A stretch of 64,000 nucleotides of DNA from Berghia stephanieae (GCA_034508935.3 CM067442.1:131997171-132061170), one strand, 5' to 3'. Positions 35,778 to 46,693 are shown, numbered from the stretch's first letter. The notes: generated by a model not told the origin, from the letters alone. Numbers and translations: made by a program.

Positions 35778-38700
35778 CTAATTTTCTCTCACCTCAACAT
35801 TTTGAAGATTCTACAGGCTTTTGCTTTGTTCTTTCCCTGGATAATGAGATATTCCACTGCCTCACTTTGACGATATGGAGGAGTAGCCTACATGTCAGCA
35901 TCCACTCTTGAGCAAGGCACTGTTAGAATTCAAGTGTGCAATACTGCCGCGAAATTTTTATTCTCTCTTGTCTTCTGGAACTTTCCTACTCACTTCATTT
36001 CTTGTTGTTATCAATATAAGTGCCTGCTCCACTCACTTTTTAAAAATGAAATGATGTTTTGAAAACAATTAATTGATTTAAATCCTTTTTCACTGGATCT
36101 CTATGGTGACTTCCAAAGGTCTAATAAGAGTTAGGACACAATTAATGATATAGAAACACAATATTTTTCTCATTCTTTTTTTTGACTTGTTAACGCAATG
36201 TTTTTGAATTATGAAATTATCTTTTTGTGGCTTGGTTATACAGAATGATGGATAGAGTGGCTTTGAATAAAAGTTATTCATCAAAAAGTGAATGCAATGA
36301 AATTCTTGTAGTTAAATCAAGAGATTACAAACCACGAAAATTAATAAAAAGTAACTTGAGTTTTATATTTCACAATTTCTATTAAACGAGCTCAATGCTC
36401 TTTATAAGGGGTCCCTAGCTAACAGCAACAATTAACATGTAGGATATCACCTGTTAGACGATATTACAATTTTTTTTTTCAGACAGAGACAACGCTGTTA
36501 ATAGCCAGGTACTCATTTTACACCTGAGTACAGTGAGAGAATGTGAGTAAAGAGCTTTTTTCTTCAAGGACTCAAATATACGTTGTTCAGAGCGGGACTC
36601 CAACCCAGGGATCACTGAAGTAGGATGATAATGCAGTGAATTCATTTTATGTGCTTAAGAATTCTCATCTTCCCGGTGTTATTAATAATATAGTGTTACC
36701 ACATTTATGTTTTACTGATATGACCATTGTATTATCCACAGTTGTGGGATGCCAATCAAAAGAAGAAGCTGAGAACGATGGGCGGCCATGTTGCAAGAGT
36801 TGGATCACTTTCATGGAATTCCTATGTTCTGAGCAGGTTGGTTTTATACAAAGGCCCTATTATTTTACAAGAGATAGTTTTATGATATGTGAGACACTCC
36901 TGTTTTGTCATTTAGTCGCAACTCCGTTCTTCTAAGATAATCGCGATTGTGTGTATGGTGAGAACAAATGGAAGTGTTTAGGCTTTTGTTTTGATTCTTT
37001 CTATTTCTATGTCAAATTCAAATTTAATACTTATCTTTATTTTTTCCTTCGAGCTTCAAGCACCAACATTTTCATTACTCCGTATTCTTCCCCCGAAACG
37101 TCCACAGTATCTCTTCGTCTAATAAATCGAATTTTACAATTCAATATTTATCATTATTTTTTCCTTCGAGCTTCAAGCAGCAACATTTTAATTACTCTTT
37201 GGATAGGATGTTACTCTTTTGCAAAGTACTGTCTGCCAGATCTTACAAATCTGGCTACCATTCATCATGCAGCTATGTTGTTTTGTGCTATGACACCCAC
37301 CAAGTTATCAAGACCCCCATTTCTACAAGTAGATATTGTCTTAATTCCTTTTTTTTTTTCCGTACATTTTCAGCGGTTGTCGAAGTGGGAGTATCCATCA
37401 TCACGATGTGAGAGTGGCGACCACCGCGTTGCCAGTCTGCAAGGCCATTCACAGGAAGTGTGTGGGTTGCAGTGGTCGCCTAGCGGTAGCTACTTGGCTA
37501 GTGGAGGCAATGACAACCTAATCAACATTTGGAGGGCGGGAGCTGGCTCAGTCCTCACAGACACCCAACCAGTTTATACTTTCAACCAACATCAAGCTGC
37601 TGTCAAGGTTTGGTTACTTATATATAGAAATAAATTCTAAATTAACCTTTTATATAGCGAAATAATATCCATTAAACGTGCTCAAAGTGCTTTACAAGGG
37701 GTTCCTGGCCAACAGCAACATTTAACATAGGACGGGACAAGACGTTTGTTAGGCAATATTACAATTTTTTCAAACAGAGACAACACTGTTAACACCAGGT
37801 ATCATTTACACCTTAGTATGGTGAGAGGATGTGAGTAAAGAGCCTTTTACAAGCGAGGATCAAACCCACGACCTTCCGGTCCGAAACGAGTGTCATACTT
37901 CAAGACCACATAGCATCAATGCCAACCTTTACATTGATCTGGGGATCCAGATAGCTCAATTGGTAGAGCACTCGCTTCACACACCAGAGGGGCTGAGATT
38001 AATCCCAGGTGTAGTCAAGATTTTTTTCTGAGCCCCATTGTCCACCTAACAGTGATTCAGTAGCTGGTCTGTTAGATCTGTCAGAATGTACCAGCTATCA
38101 ATCACTGCTAGGTTGTTGATAGGGGGGTGGGGGAAGTTTAGAAAAAAATCTAGACTTCACCCGGAATCGATCTCAGTCCCTTCGCTAGAGGAACAAGTGC
38201 TCTATAAACTGAGTTATCAAGAGCCCCAAGTGCATTTAGAGTAAAGGATTATTATTTCAAGTACATATTGCTTTTATAGGTTTGACAGAGTCCAATATTG
38301 TTGTCATAAGGAAAAACTGTATGTGAACTAGTAATTTGTAGACATGCATTTTTTTCCCTTAAGACAGCAGAATGTATCTTGGATACATTCGGAGTCGCAA
38401 CAGCAATTTTTAAAATTTGAAAGCCCTCTTATATTACAATTTAGGACATAATTAATTGAAAATGCTTTTTGCTTGGATATAATTCGACTCAGCTTCAGTT
38501 GCGGGGGGGGGGGGGGGGGGGGGGGCCACAAATCCTGTTACTGCTTATAAATCATTACTTTATTGATTACAAATTTAAGGATAAACTTTATTCATCAAAC
38601 TATAATCTTTTAGAATTACAAGTGGACAACTAGTAATATTTGCGGCAAAATATAGTCTATTATTAACAGGCACTTATCCATTTTAATTATACTAGCTATA

Positions 38701-41700
38701 CTACAGTGTTGTGGAAATTAACATAGATCAAGACATCTATTGAGTCAATCAAAATTGGTCTGATAATATAGTCTGTAGGTGCACATAAATGAATCTGGCA
38801 ACAGAATGCCAGATGGTGATTACCAACATCAATTAACAGAACATGATGCCTTAACAGATTTTATAAAATCAAATCATTTGAGTCAACAGGTGATAAAATT
38901 ACCCTTATATATTCTTTAAAAAGGTTGGAAGTACTTGTATATCAATCTGTAAAAAATAGCTTTATAATTTTTAGATTTGCAAATAATTCTGTGTTGGCAA
39001 AAATTTAACATTTGTGGTACACAACAATTTTGAACCCCAATCCTTTTTTAAAAAGAATAGATTACTTCTTTTTTGTCTGTTCAAGGCTTTAGCTTGGTGC
39101 CCTTGGCAAAGAAATGTTCTTGCATCGGGTGGTGGAACTGCTGACCGACGAATCTGTACATGGAACTGCAATAATGGAGCTGCTCTACAGTCTGTTGATG
39201 CTCAGTCCCAGGTGCGTTCTCTACAATTTATTTTCTTTAATGAGAAGTACAAAAATTAATATTTTTGTTTAAGTGGTCATCCAAAGCCATCAGGGCCATG
39301 GAGCCAAAGTTTTTCCCAGTAATTATAGCATGAAAAAGATAATAGCAAATGCTTGCTACCCTTTGGATACGATGCTAGTCTATCTCAAAGTACTTTTCAC
39401 CAGATCTTAAAAACCCAGCTGCGATCTCGCTGAACATGGGGGTCAGAAAGTAATTCTCGACAACACCCCGGGATTGATCTTGGTCCCTTTATTTAAGTGA
39501 GAGCACACATTTACAGATCTGTTTCAACAAGTTTATTTAATGTTTCCGTTTTATTGACAGTGATTACAACATTTCAATGACTGTTGCTGAATTATCAATG
39601 ATTAAAATTTTGTTTCAGGTCTCAGCTCTTCTTTGGTCTGAAGAACACAAGGAACTTCTATCTGGTCACGGCTTTTCACAGAATCAACTTATCTTGTGGA
39701 AGTACCCTGCCATGACAAAGGTTGCTGAACTTACAGGTAGGAATTTAGATATTTCTAACGCACATTAAGTGCATATTGCGCAAAATATATATAAATATTC
39801 CTCCTGTTAAAAAATTCTGACTTGAGACCTGCGCTAAGAGAGCAGGAATAAATTATTTCTCTGGCTTCATCTTCAATGATGCCTCATTCTTGAGTGTTGC
39901 TACTTTGTAAAGGTGAACAGGGTTTGATTATAGTGTACCAGGTGGCCATGAGAGGCTATATGAAGCCATAATTCCATATCATAAAGTGCAAATTTTGTAA
40001 CATTGAGGCTAAGCCAGGATTTGAATCTGGGATCTATTGCAGCTGAAGCATAAATCATACCCGAATTTCTGCCTACTCTTTTATGGTCCTGGGGGATGTT
40101 TGTCTTTGATTGAGACTTAAGGGTTGTCATCAATCTATATTACCTTTACAAGATTATCAATTTTCCTTACATATACCGAATTCAGTATATTATAAACCCT
40201 CAGTATTTTTTCTAATCACTTGCTTAATGGAAAAAAAGTATTACATAATGTCTTTTTGCTAGAGTTCAGCACCCAGACACCGTTCAGTCAATGTGTTTGT
40301 GTAAATGTTCAGTTAATTTTTTTCCTCCTGAATTGGCAACCCTGTGTTTACATTACTTTACCTTACCGGAGTTCCGTCTCCCTATAGAGGTTGAATGTCA
40401 TGAAACCCCATTCTTCAAGCTCAACAGCCATTACCAAGCAGTCAATTATCTTTTTGCCAGGTGTTCCCTCCACATTTCCTATCCAGGACTTCCTTGGTTA
40501 CAACTCGCTCAATCCAAGAGATTTTTGCTACTTTTCAAAATTGGAAAAAAAATGTATTAAAAATGAGCATGTCCATAGATATAATCTAGTTTAGTTTTAT
40601 TCAACTATCATCAACGTGTAGAAATTTAAAATATTAGTTTTGATACTACTCCTATAATTTGTCTCAGAAAAAATGTAGGTAATTAAAAGGGATGGGATAA
40701 AAGTGACCCGGGTAAACTATATAGTCGGTGTTAGGGTTGAGTGAGTTAAGGCAGCTTAAATTTATTTGTTTTCTGTCTGTTTTCAATTGTTTACCTAAGA
40801 ATCTTCAAAGCATACACCACTTGGTTTCAACACTTCAGTTGTATGATGTTTCATAAATTCTACGAAAATTATCTCAAATTTCCAGACTCTTCACACCCTC
40901 TCTTTTCTTTTTTAAAAACAGTTGCACCATTCGAATGATTTTATCAATCAAAGCAAAAACTGAAAGACACAATAAATAGTATTAGTATCTTATAGTGTTG
41001 GACTTGCAAACTTTTAGTAATATTAATTTTAATATAATTGAGATATTTATGTTGATCATATCAACTTTTAAAACAATTTTTAGCATTTTACACATGTTTG
41101 TACAACAAATTTCTTTTCTTGCGATGAGTTAGGTATTATTAGTAAAAATAGAAACCAACTTAAAAAGGTTCAAACATACTGCAACGTAGTTGTGGAAATG
41201 TGGACTTGTGGTATGACATTCGCTTTCGGATAGGAAGATCCTGGGTTCGAGCCTCACTTGTCGCATAGTTGAGTCCTTGAAAAAGGCTCTTTACTCACAT
41301 TCTCTCACTGTACTCAGGTGTAAAATGAGTACCTAGCCATTAACAGTGTTGTTTCTGTCGTAAAAATTGTAATATCACCTAACAGGCATCATGTCTCAAT
41401 CTACATGTTACGTGTTGCTGCCTGTCAGGGGCCCTTTGTAAAGCTCTTTGAGAACGTTTAGTGGATATTGCACTATATAAAAGCTCGTTTTTGTATTGTT
41501 TTTTTATAGTTTAAATCATTTTAAGATAACTTAATTTTACAGGCCACACATCAAGAATATTGCATGCAGTTATCTCCCCTGATGGAACAACAGTGGTATC
41601 GGCAGGAGCAGACGAGACTCTCAGGCTATGGAAATGTTTTCAAGTGGATGAAAAGGCTAAAAAGACCAAGGCCATAACTGTCCAAAAACAACAAGAGGCT

Positions 41701-41727
41701 TCAACGTTGAGGTTCCAAATGCGATGA
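31907..41727 (+). CDS. CDC20: CDC20, activator of the anaphase-promoting complex (ten exons)
   Basis: CDC20 brings mitotic substrates to the APC/C and is the target of the spindle checkpoint. Exons: 31907-32141, 33030-33133, 33829-33979, 34889-35014, 35457-35650, 36742-36836, 37374-37607, 39086-39211, 39619-39736 and 41543-41727. All have GT-AG introns and matching phases, giving about 522 residues (human 499). Motifs: C box DRFIPNR, Mad2-binding region [19 protein letters not shown], then seven WD40 blades including [70 protein letters not shown] and DETLRLW. The protein ends in MR where most relatives end in IR. In exon 7 one base is missing near 37419 (between HHHDVRVA and HRVASLQGH), so the frame breaks there. 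Everything else is intact, so a sequencing error or rare allele is more likely than a dead gene. AG lies just before the ATG, so an upstream UTR exon is likely. Confidence 0.93.
32195..32400 (+). mobile_element. tRNA-derived SINE, family C, copy 1
   Basis: It starts GGGGCAGAGTGGCTCAGAGG with a B box like GTTCGATTACC. The body is GAGCAAGTCACTTTGCGGCT and TCCTCTTGGGGATGAATAAA. It lies in CDC20 intron 1. A second copy is at 62735-62940. Confidence 0.75.
34340..34440 (+). repeat. TA-rich microsatellite in CDC20 intron 3
   Basis: Alternating AT/TA runs with ATATT steps. No other signal is seen. Confidence 0.85.
35752..35780 (+). repeat. TTC microsatellite
   Basis: About nine TTC units in CDC20 intron 5. 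Confidence 0.85.
35935..36045 (+). mobile_element. Lone tail of the array-type SINE
   Basis: CGCGAAATTTTTATTCTCTC, TTGTCTTCTGGAACTTTCC and TGCCTGCTCCACTCACTTTT match the 3' part of the SINE in the 21-23 kb array. No tRNA-like head is left. Confidence 0.75.
36373..36627 (-). mobile_element. tRNA-derived SINE, family A, copy 2
   Basis: On the minus strand: a worn head with GGGTTGGAGTCC, then CTTTACTCACATTCTCTCAC, a long T run and a GACCCCTTATAAAG tail. It is in CDC20 intron 5. Confidence 0.75.
37030..37205 (+). repeat. Two direct copies of a foldback-related unit
   Basis: TTTTTTCCTTCGAGCTTCAA recurs about 113 bp apart (37040 and 37157). Between them lies GAAACGTCCACAGT...AATAAATCGAATTTTACAAT, which resembles the outer arm of the foldback elements at 11375 and 41950. 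It sits just before CDC20 exon 7. Confidence 0.55.
37660..37911 (-). mobile_element. tRNA-derived SINE, family A, copy 3
   Basis: On the minus strand it runs from CTATGTGGTC through GGTCGTGGGTTTGATCC to CACGTTTAATGGATATTAT. It lies in CDC20 intron 7 with two family B copies just after it. Confidence 0.78.
37941..38228. mobile_element. Pair of family B SINEs in inverted orientation
   Basis: A + copy (37941 to about 38095; CCAGATAGCTCAATTGGTAG) is followed by a - copy (about 38090 to 38228; its head, in reverse complement, ends in GCTCTATAAACTGAGTTATC). The tRNA-like heads point outwards. The pair could fold into a long hairpin. Confidence 0.72.
38502..38526 (+). repeat. G homopolymer of about 24
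   Basis: A pure G run in CDC20 intron 7. Its length is unlikely to be exact in any assembly. Confidence 0.9.
39270..39510 (-). mobile_element. tRNA-derived SINE, family B, copy 5 (worn)
   Basis: It keeps CATCAGGGCCATGGAGCCAA, TTGCTACCCTTTGGATACGA and GGGATTGATCTTGGTCCC. The head end has decayed. It is in CDC20 intron 8. Confidence 0.65.
39905..40095 (-). mobile_element. Possible tRNA-like SINE fragment
   Basis: On the minus strand CCCAGATTCAAATCCTGG looks like a B box region, with AGCTGCAATAGATC before it. No second copy is in the window, so the call is weak. Confidence 0.3.
40503..40749 (-). mobile_element. TTAA-flanked MITE (piggyBac-like), copy 2
   Basis: The inverse of the copies at 9461 and 42901. 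It ends with CCGACTATATAGTT-type sequence and GGTTGAGTGAGTTAA; the other end is CTCGCTCAATCCAAGAG. The left TTAA has decayed. It lies in CDC20 intron 9. Confidence 0.65.
41197..41490 (+). mobile_element. tRNA-derived SINE, family A, copy 4
   Basis: Near complete: head with GTGGTATGACATTCGC and GGTTCGAGCC, body with TTTACTCACATTCTCTCACT, and tail GTGGATATTGCACTATATAA. It ends 52 bp before the last CDC20 exon. Confidence 0.82.
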
Positions 41728-41794
41728 AATTAATGAATGAGAAATCATTAATCATTAACTTCTGCCTGGATGAATCAGACATTGAAAATTGAAA

Positions 41795-41885
41795 TCCTAC
41801 ATGTTAAATGTTGCTGTTGGTTAGGTACTCAATGTAAAGCACTTTGAGCTTGTTTAGTGGATATTGTGCTATATAAATTCTGATG
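41795..41885 (+). mobile_element. Family A SINE tail in the CDC20 3' UTR
   Basis: TACATGTTAAATGTTGCTGT, TAAAGCACTTTGAGCTTG and GTGGATATTGTGCTATATAA are the 3' half of family A. The fragment lies 70 bases after the CDC20 stop and would be part of its mRNA. Confidence 0.7.
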
Positions 41886-41949
41886 TTAGAGACAATATTC
41901 ATGAAGAATACTGGATAGTGTAAATATTGCAGCTCTAAGCTCAAAGAAA

Positions 41950-42195
41950 TAAATAACAATGTGGAATTGAATGTAAGCTTCAATTTAATAAATGAAAACA
42001 GATAATGTGGACATTTTGGGTTTCCCCTTTATCAACAAAACAGAATGAATGAAATAATATTATCTTATTAGTCTGTAGTGTTTCATTCATCCTGTTTTGT
42101 TGATAAAGGGGAAACCCAAAACATTCACATATCTTTATCTATTTTCAGTTATTACATTGAAGCTTACATTCAATTCCACAGTGTTATTTATTACA
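41950..42195 (+). mobile_element. Foldback element, copy 2 (well preserved)
   Basis: Two arms of about 100 bp are near-perfect inverted repeats: GTGGAATTGAATGTAAGCTT ... GGTTTCCCCTTTATCAACAA against TTGTTGATAAAGGGGAAACC ... AAGCTTACATTCAATTCCAC. The loop is short (about 45 bp). AATAAA at 41948 near its left edge could serve CDC20. Confidence 0.8.
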
Positions 42196-42848
42196 CGTCA
42201 TAGAGAATGGGTCACTAATGGATTGTCTCCAACAGCGTAACATTTTAAATTCTGATCATTTTCATTTCAATTCAATTTTCATTGTCTGGTCAACCTCATT
42301 TAATTTTAAACAGATCAAAGTGAGGAGTCCGACTTGTACTCATTTGCAGATCTGACAACCCAATTTGTTAGGGGCTCATTATTGTAATGGAAATACTCTC
42401 TCTCAAACTATCACATCGCCCATTACAACAATGTTGCATCAAGCCCATATTTGCGATTGGTTATCAGATATGCAAATATGTACACGTCAGGGGGTTCAGA
42501 TTCACCATCTGTTTGTATTAACAAATGTAGAAAGAAAAAAGTTATATATTTAGATGATCTTATGATGGTTTTATCCCTTTACATATTTTACATATATATG
42601 TAAATGTCTTTTATACTTTTAGCCATCGATCTTTACCTAATTTTGTTGCATTTCATTTTAGAACGCTATTGTTGTTTACATTAAATAATGTTAACATTTG
42701 AATCACTTTGGACAGATTTAGCTGTAATACTGGGGAAATAAAAAGAGTAAAAGTAAATGTTATGTACATTATTATTATTATAATTTTTTTTTTTTTTTTT
42801 GTCTTATCATGGATTGTGTTGCATTATGTAACACATGGAAGTTTAATA

Positions 42849-43231
42849 CAGTGAAATCCTGATAAAGCCAACACTGCCAGCCCAGAAAGATTGATTGACC
42901 TTAACTCACTCAACCCTAACACCGACTATATCGTAGTTTACCCGAGTTACTTTTACCCCATGCCTATTTATTACATTTTTCTGAGACAAATTATAGACGT
43001 AGTATCGAAGCTAATGTTTTTAGTTTTTACATTTTAATGGTAGTTAATAAAACTATCTATGTACATGCTCCTTTTTAATATTTTTTTTCCAATTTTGAAA
43101 AGTAGCAAAATTTGCTAGGATTGAATGAGTTAAGCAAGATTGACTTTATCCATTAACAATGAAATACACTTGGGTAAAGAATAGAAAATTTGAGACCAAC
43201 AAGAGGTGTTAACTTTATGCGGATTCCATTG
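42849..43231 (+). mobile_element. TA-flanked pogo-like MITE carrying a nested TTAA element
   Basis: The ends are CAGTGAAATCCTGATAAAGC and TTTATGCGGATTCCATTG, an imperfect inverted repeat, with TA on both sides. Without the nested element it would be about 150 bp. Confidence 0.62.
42901..43133 (+). mobile_element. TTAA-flanked MITE (piggyBac-like), copy 3, nested
   Basis: TTAA on both sides, ends CTCACTCAACCCTA and TAGGATTGAATGAG. About 233 bp and close to copy 1 along its whole length. It is the younger of the two nested elements. Confidence 0.75.
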
Positions 43232-43233
43232 TA

Positions 43234-43680
43234 TTTAGATTGGGTTTTCGGTTGTTTTTTTCTCTTTCTCTTTGCTTTATTTACATTTTGTTTTGCATTG
43301 TTACATTCCTTTCTAACATTCTTCCTTGATTTTGTTTTATAATAAGTACTTAAGCTACCAAATAATTGCTCGTTAGTGCTGTTGGTAATTGATTATTTTA
43401 GCTTTTGTTGTTAGAAGTCTGTTGTTTTAAGATTTATGATTTAGCTTTTTATGTGAAATTACACTTTATTTACATCCATGATGGCAATAAATAATGATTT
43501 TATGATACATTTTGTTATGGTGTTTTCTTTCAACAATTGCTTATAAGCCTAAACTAATAGGATAGAGCATCGAACAAACTGATGATTTTATGGTTTGTTT
43601 TGTTATGATGAATCGTTTACAGTAAGGAGGAAAAATCGTGACGTCACACTACATTTCGGTTCCAAAATCCTTGGAGGTGT
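43234..43680. other. Nothing recognised
   Basis: AT-rich intergenic sequence. Confidence 0.4.
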
Positions 43681-43682
43681 GT

Positions 43683-43767
43683 ATCAGTGATGATAATCTT
43701 CAGCGGATCCCCGGGATTTTGGATTTTCTTTGAAATGTTCCGCTGTTTTTGCAGTGTCAAACATTTT
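43683..43767 (-). repeat. Dispersed repeat, second copy of 17605-17692
   Basis: In reverse complement it carries GCAAAAACAGCGGAACATTT, CAAAGAAAATCC and TTATCATCACTG in the order seen at 17605. The homology appears to stop within 20 bp on each side. Confidence 0.75.
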
Positions 43768-43769
43768 TA

Positions 43770-44690
43770 CTAGCCATGACCAATTGAATTTATTCCTCAC
43801 ATCTTTATCGATACTCGACAAGTCTGAATTGCGATTCACAAAGAGCACATTAATTAAAATAATGTAGCAATGAGCAAACTTGATTTTCAATCAGTTAATG
43901 ACAGAAAAAAAAAACTGAAATAAATGTGACTTCTGGCCAATACACTGAATCATTAAATAAGTGAATTATCATCATATGAAGAAACTTCGACAGGCGTAGC
44001 GGAAAAATCCAAAGACTCGAAATGAATGGTAAATCGCCACAGTATACAGCAAGCTCGCTTGAGCAAAACAATGGCAGAAAACGTCCTAATTCACGCAGGA
44101 ATTAATTAGGCTACTTACCATTGTTCCATATAATTAGGTACCCAATCAGTGAAGAAATGGTCAACCAGTTTTTTTTACAACGTGAGGCAATCGAGATGTG
44201 CTTGTAGCAATCTATCCTAACTTTCGATTTGAAGGTGTCTACATAACGCACTTTCAGCTTTCGCATTTTACTTTGTCATTCTTTTACACCCCCCCCCCCC
44301 CCCCCCCATGTAAATGTGGTCAATTTGGCTTAGATGAACAGTGAAATTTATCGCTCGGCTGCTCAGTTAAATTGGCTACGGTTGGAACACGACAGGTGGA
44401 AAGTGAAACAATAATTTAACGAAGGCTGTGTGAAAATACACTGGATGTTTCAGACACGCCAATCTAAAAAGCGTCGCTTTGCCTTGGCAATATAACCATC
44501 GTTAATATAACGGCCCATGAGCTATGCTAGCGCTGTAGAACACTCCTAATTACTTTACAGTCGTTGACTACGATATGATTCTTTCTTTCCTTTTTTAAAT
44601 ATTTGAATTTGACAAATTGACTGATTTCAGTTAATTGACTGAGAATGTACAGGTCTAGAGATACTCTAACTCAAAGGTGACTTGCTCAAG
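43770..44690. other. Mostly unrecognised, with a C homopolymer
   Basis: A C run of about 18 lies at 44289-44307. Composition is less AT-rich near 44300-44560, but no exon is seen. Confidence 0.35.
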
Positions 44691-44693
44691 GCC

Positions 44694-44867
44694 ACAGTGT
44701 GGATGGTGTGTGATGTTGACCCAGCACTTCTTGTTCTAGCTCATAAGACAAGACACCTTATCTGAAGTTGAATTGTGTTACACAGTGTGGTTGGTGTGTG
44801 TTGCCCCAGCACTTCTTGTTCTAGGTTATAAGACAAAGACCCTTGTTCTGAAGTTAAATTGCGTTAC
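44694..44867 (+). repeat. Two tandem copies of an 87-bp unit
   Basis: CCAGCACTTCTTGTTCTAG and TAAGACAA recur with a spacing of about 87 bp. GTGACTTGCTCAAGGCCACA just before it resembles the body of family C SINEs in reverse. Confidence 0.7.
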
Positions 44868-45589
44868 AAAAACTTGAAGAGGAAATAAAAAATGATAAAA
44901 TTATTTAGGGTTGAGTTTTACAACTTTATTTAATCGACAATATTATCTTTGGAAAATATGGGAACTTTACAACAATAAAATAATGAAAAACAACAATAAA
45001 TATCTGTTGAAAACCGGTGATAAAAAACAACTTTCTACATGCTAAGTTTTGATTTCAAACAAAAGATAGAAAACAGATAAAGTAAAATCATAAAAACAAA
45101 TTAAAAACACAAAAATTAAACGAAACATGAAACATTGTGTTAAAATATTTATATAAAAAAGAGCAAAACAAGACTAAAGCATTTGTTTCTGTTTGAGACA
45201 ATAACTTGATTTTGTAAAAAAATATTGTCAAAAAAAATTGAAACAATGTGCAATATAAAATGAAGAACAAAATAACAAGACATTGCAATGTATTGTATAA
45301 TTAAGTCTTAACTAAACAACACAAGCTTTTTATACTAATGTATAGTATACACTGTTCATATGACATAAATACTACAACCAATGTGAACATAACATTCTCT
45401 GAGAGTAAGCAGTATGAACAAACAGAATGTTTTAAATGATTAATAATTTTTAAAATACAAAGTGAACATTTATTTCTATCATTGTCCCAAGTTCTTTTTT
45501 GTTTGTTTGCTACAAAATCAAATATGATGTTTAATTTGTCAAAATTGAAATACAATTTTATTTCATATTTGTTTAAACCGTATGACGTC

Positions 45590-45750
45590 AACTGGGGTTA
45601 CTTTGCCTCATCCGATTGGGAGCATTTTAAGTATATTCTCAGGCTTGTTGCAGTGATTTCTTGATTTTTTATCAAAAGAAACATCTGTCACTCATAAATA
45701 AATATAATCTAATTTGTTCAAATCTATAAGGACAAAGTCACCCCATTTGA
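45590..45750 (+). mobile_element. Diverged relative of the 13642 MITE
   Basis: GTCAACTGGGGTTACTTTG and CAAAGTCACCCCATTTGAC face each other about 150 bp apart. The ends resemble CTGTCAACCGGGGTTACTTA of the element at 13642. It abuts the element that starts at 45754. Confidence 0.5.
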
Positions 45751-46121
45751 CTACAGTGGAACCTCCCGATTACGACACCCCCGAATAGCGACAACCTCCT
45801 GATAACGACATTGACCCGTGGTCCCGATTTTTTTTCTATTTAAGATCAGTAAAAAAAACCTCCAAATAACGACGCACTTTTTGATAAAACCTCCGAATAA
45901 CGACATCGTTTTGGCGATTTTCGGCAGTTTTCGTAGATATCTGATGCTAAAAATACCGAGTATGAGTACTCAAAAGTTTATAAAAACGATTCCTGCTTGA
46001 ACCAATGAGAACGCAGCTTTTTTGACGAATCTTGGCTGATATGCATTAATAAAAACCAAGGTATAATGTAAGTGTAAGCAAGTAAACACAAAATCTTGGA
46101 AAATGTGATATTATGTGGTGA

Positions 46122-46215
46122 TCGAAATAGTAGTAGAAGTAGTAGTAGTAGTAATAATAATAATAATAATAATAATAATAGTAGTAGTAGTAGTAGTAGT
46201 GGTAGTAGTAGTGTT
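46122..46215 (+). repeat. AGT/AAT trinucleotide tract
   Basis: AGT units, then AAT units, then AGT units. The order suggests a point change in one unit that later expanded. Confidence 0.85.
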
Positions 46216-46286
46216 TTTGTGGGAGGAGGAGGAGGAATTTTATCTAACTCGCAGCGTCCGAATTACCTGTTTTTGTTTGTTTTAAA

Positions 46287-46560
46287 GGGTTTTACAGCGC
46301 TTGTGACACATCTATGTCATATCAGCGCCAGTAAAAAGGAAGAAAATTGGATAGTAAAAAACATTCTAGATTTACAACTGAAATGACATAAGAAGAAGTA
46401 AGACAAATGGGAATGGTTTAAATAGGGAACAGATGTTGATTCCAGGAGCACACTATCAGTGTACTCAGTTCAGATCACATAAAAGTCTCATCCAGACACA
46501 CGCACAAGAACCCTCTAAGAGGAATACACTACAATGTCTTGTTTGTTTTGTCAATGTTAA
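46287..46560 (-). mobile_element. Family E repeat, copy 5 (3' part)
   Basis: In reverse complement it holds GCGCTGATATGACATAGATG and the GTAAAACCC end. It is inserted in the pogo-like element. Confidence 0.7.
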
Positions 46561-46693
46561 TAAAAACTGGTCCCGCGGACCTTACCACGCCCACTTTGTC
46601 CGCCATCTTGGAAACCTCTAAATAACGACCCCTCCGGATAACGACATAAAAACTCGGTCCCGTGGCATGTCGTTATCGGGAGGTTCCACTGTA

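Larger units (their letters stand above)
45754..46691 (+). mobile_element. Tc1/mariner-pogo-like non-autonomous element, 938 bp
   Basis: The ends are CAGTGGAACCTCCCGATTAC and GTTATCGGGAGGTTCCACTG with TA on both sides. CGATAACGACAT-like motifs repeat inside near both ends. It has no transposase frame. An AAT/AGT tract and a family E fragment lie inside it. Confidence 0.78.

Noticed and set aside
36951-37370. An extended N-terminal part of CDC20 exon 7 in the open frame that starts at 36951
   Set aside because: The frame runs through intron and repeat sequence. The acceptor at 37371-37373 and the conserved [11 protein letters not shown] place the exon start at 37374.
46433-46621. A small gene in the pogo-like element
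   Set aside because: The frame covers a family E fragment and the element's own end. No transposase motif is present.
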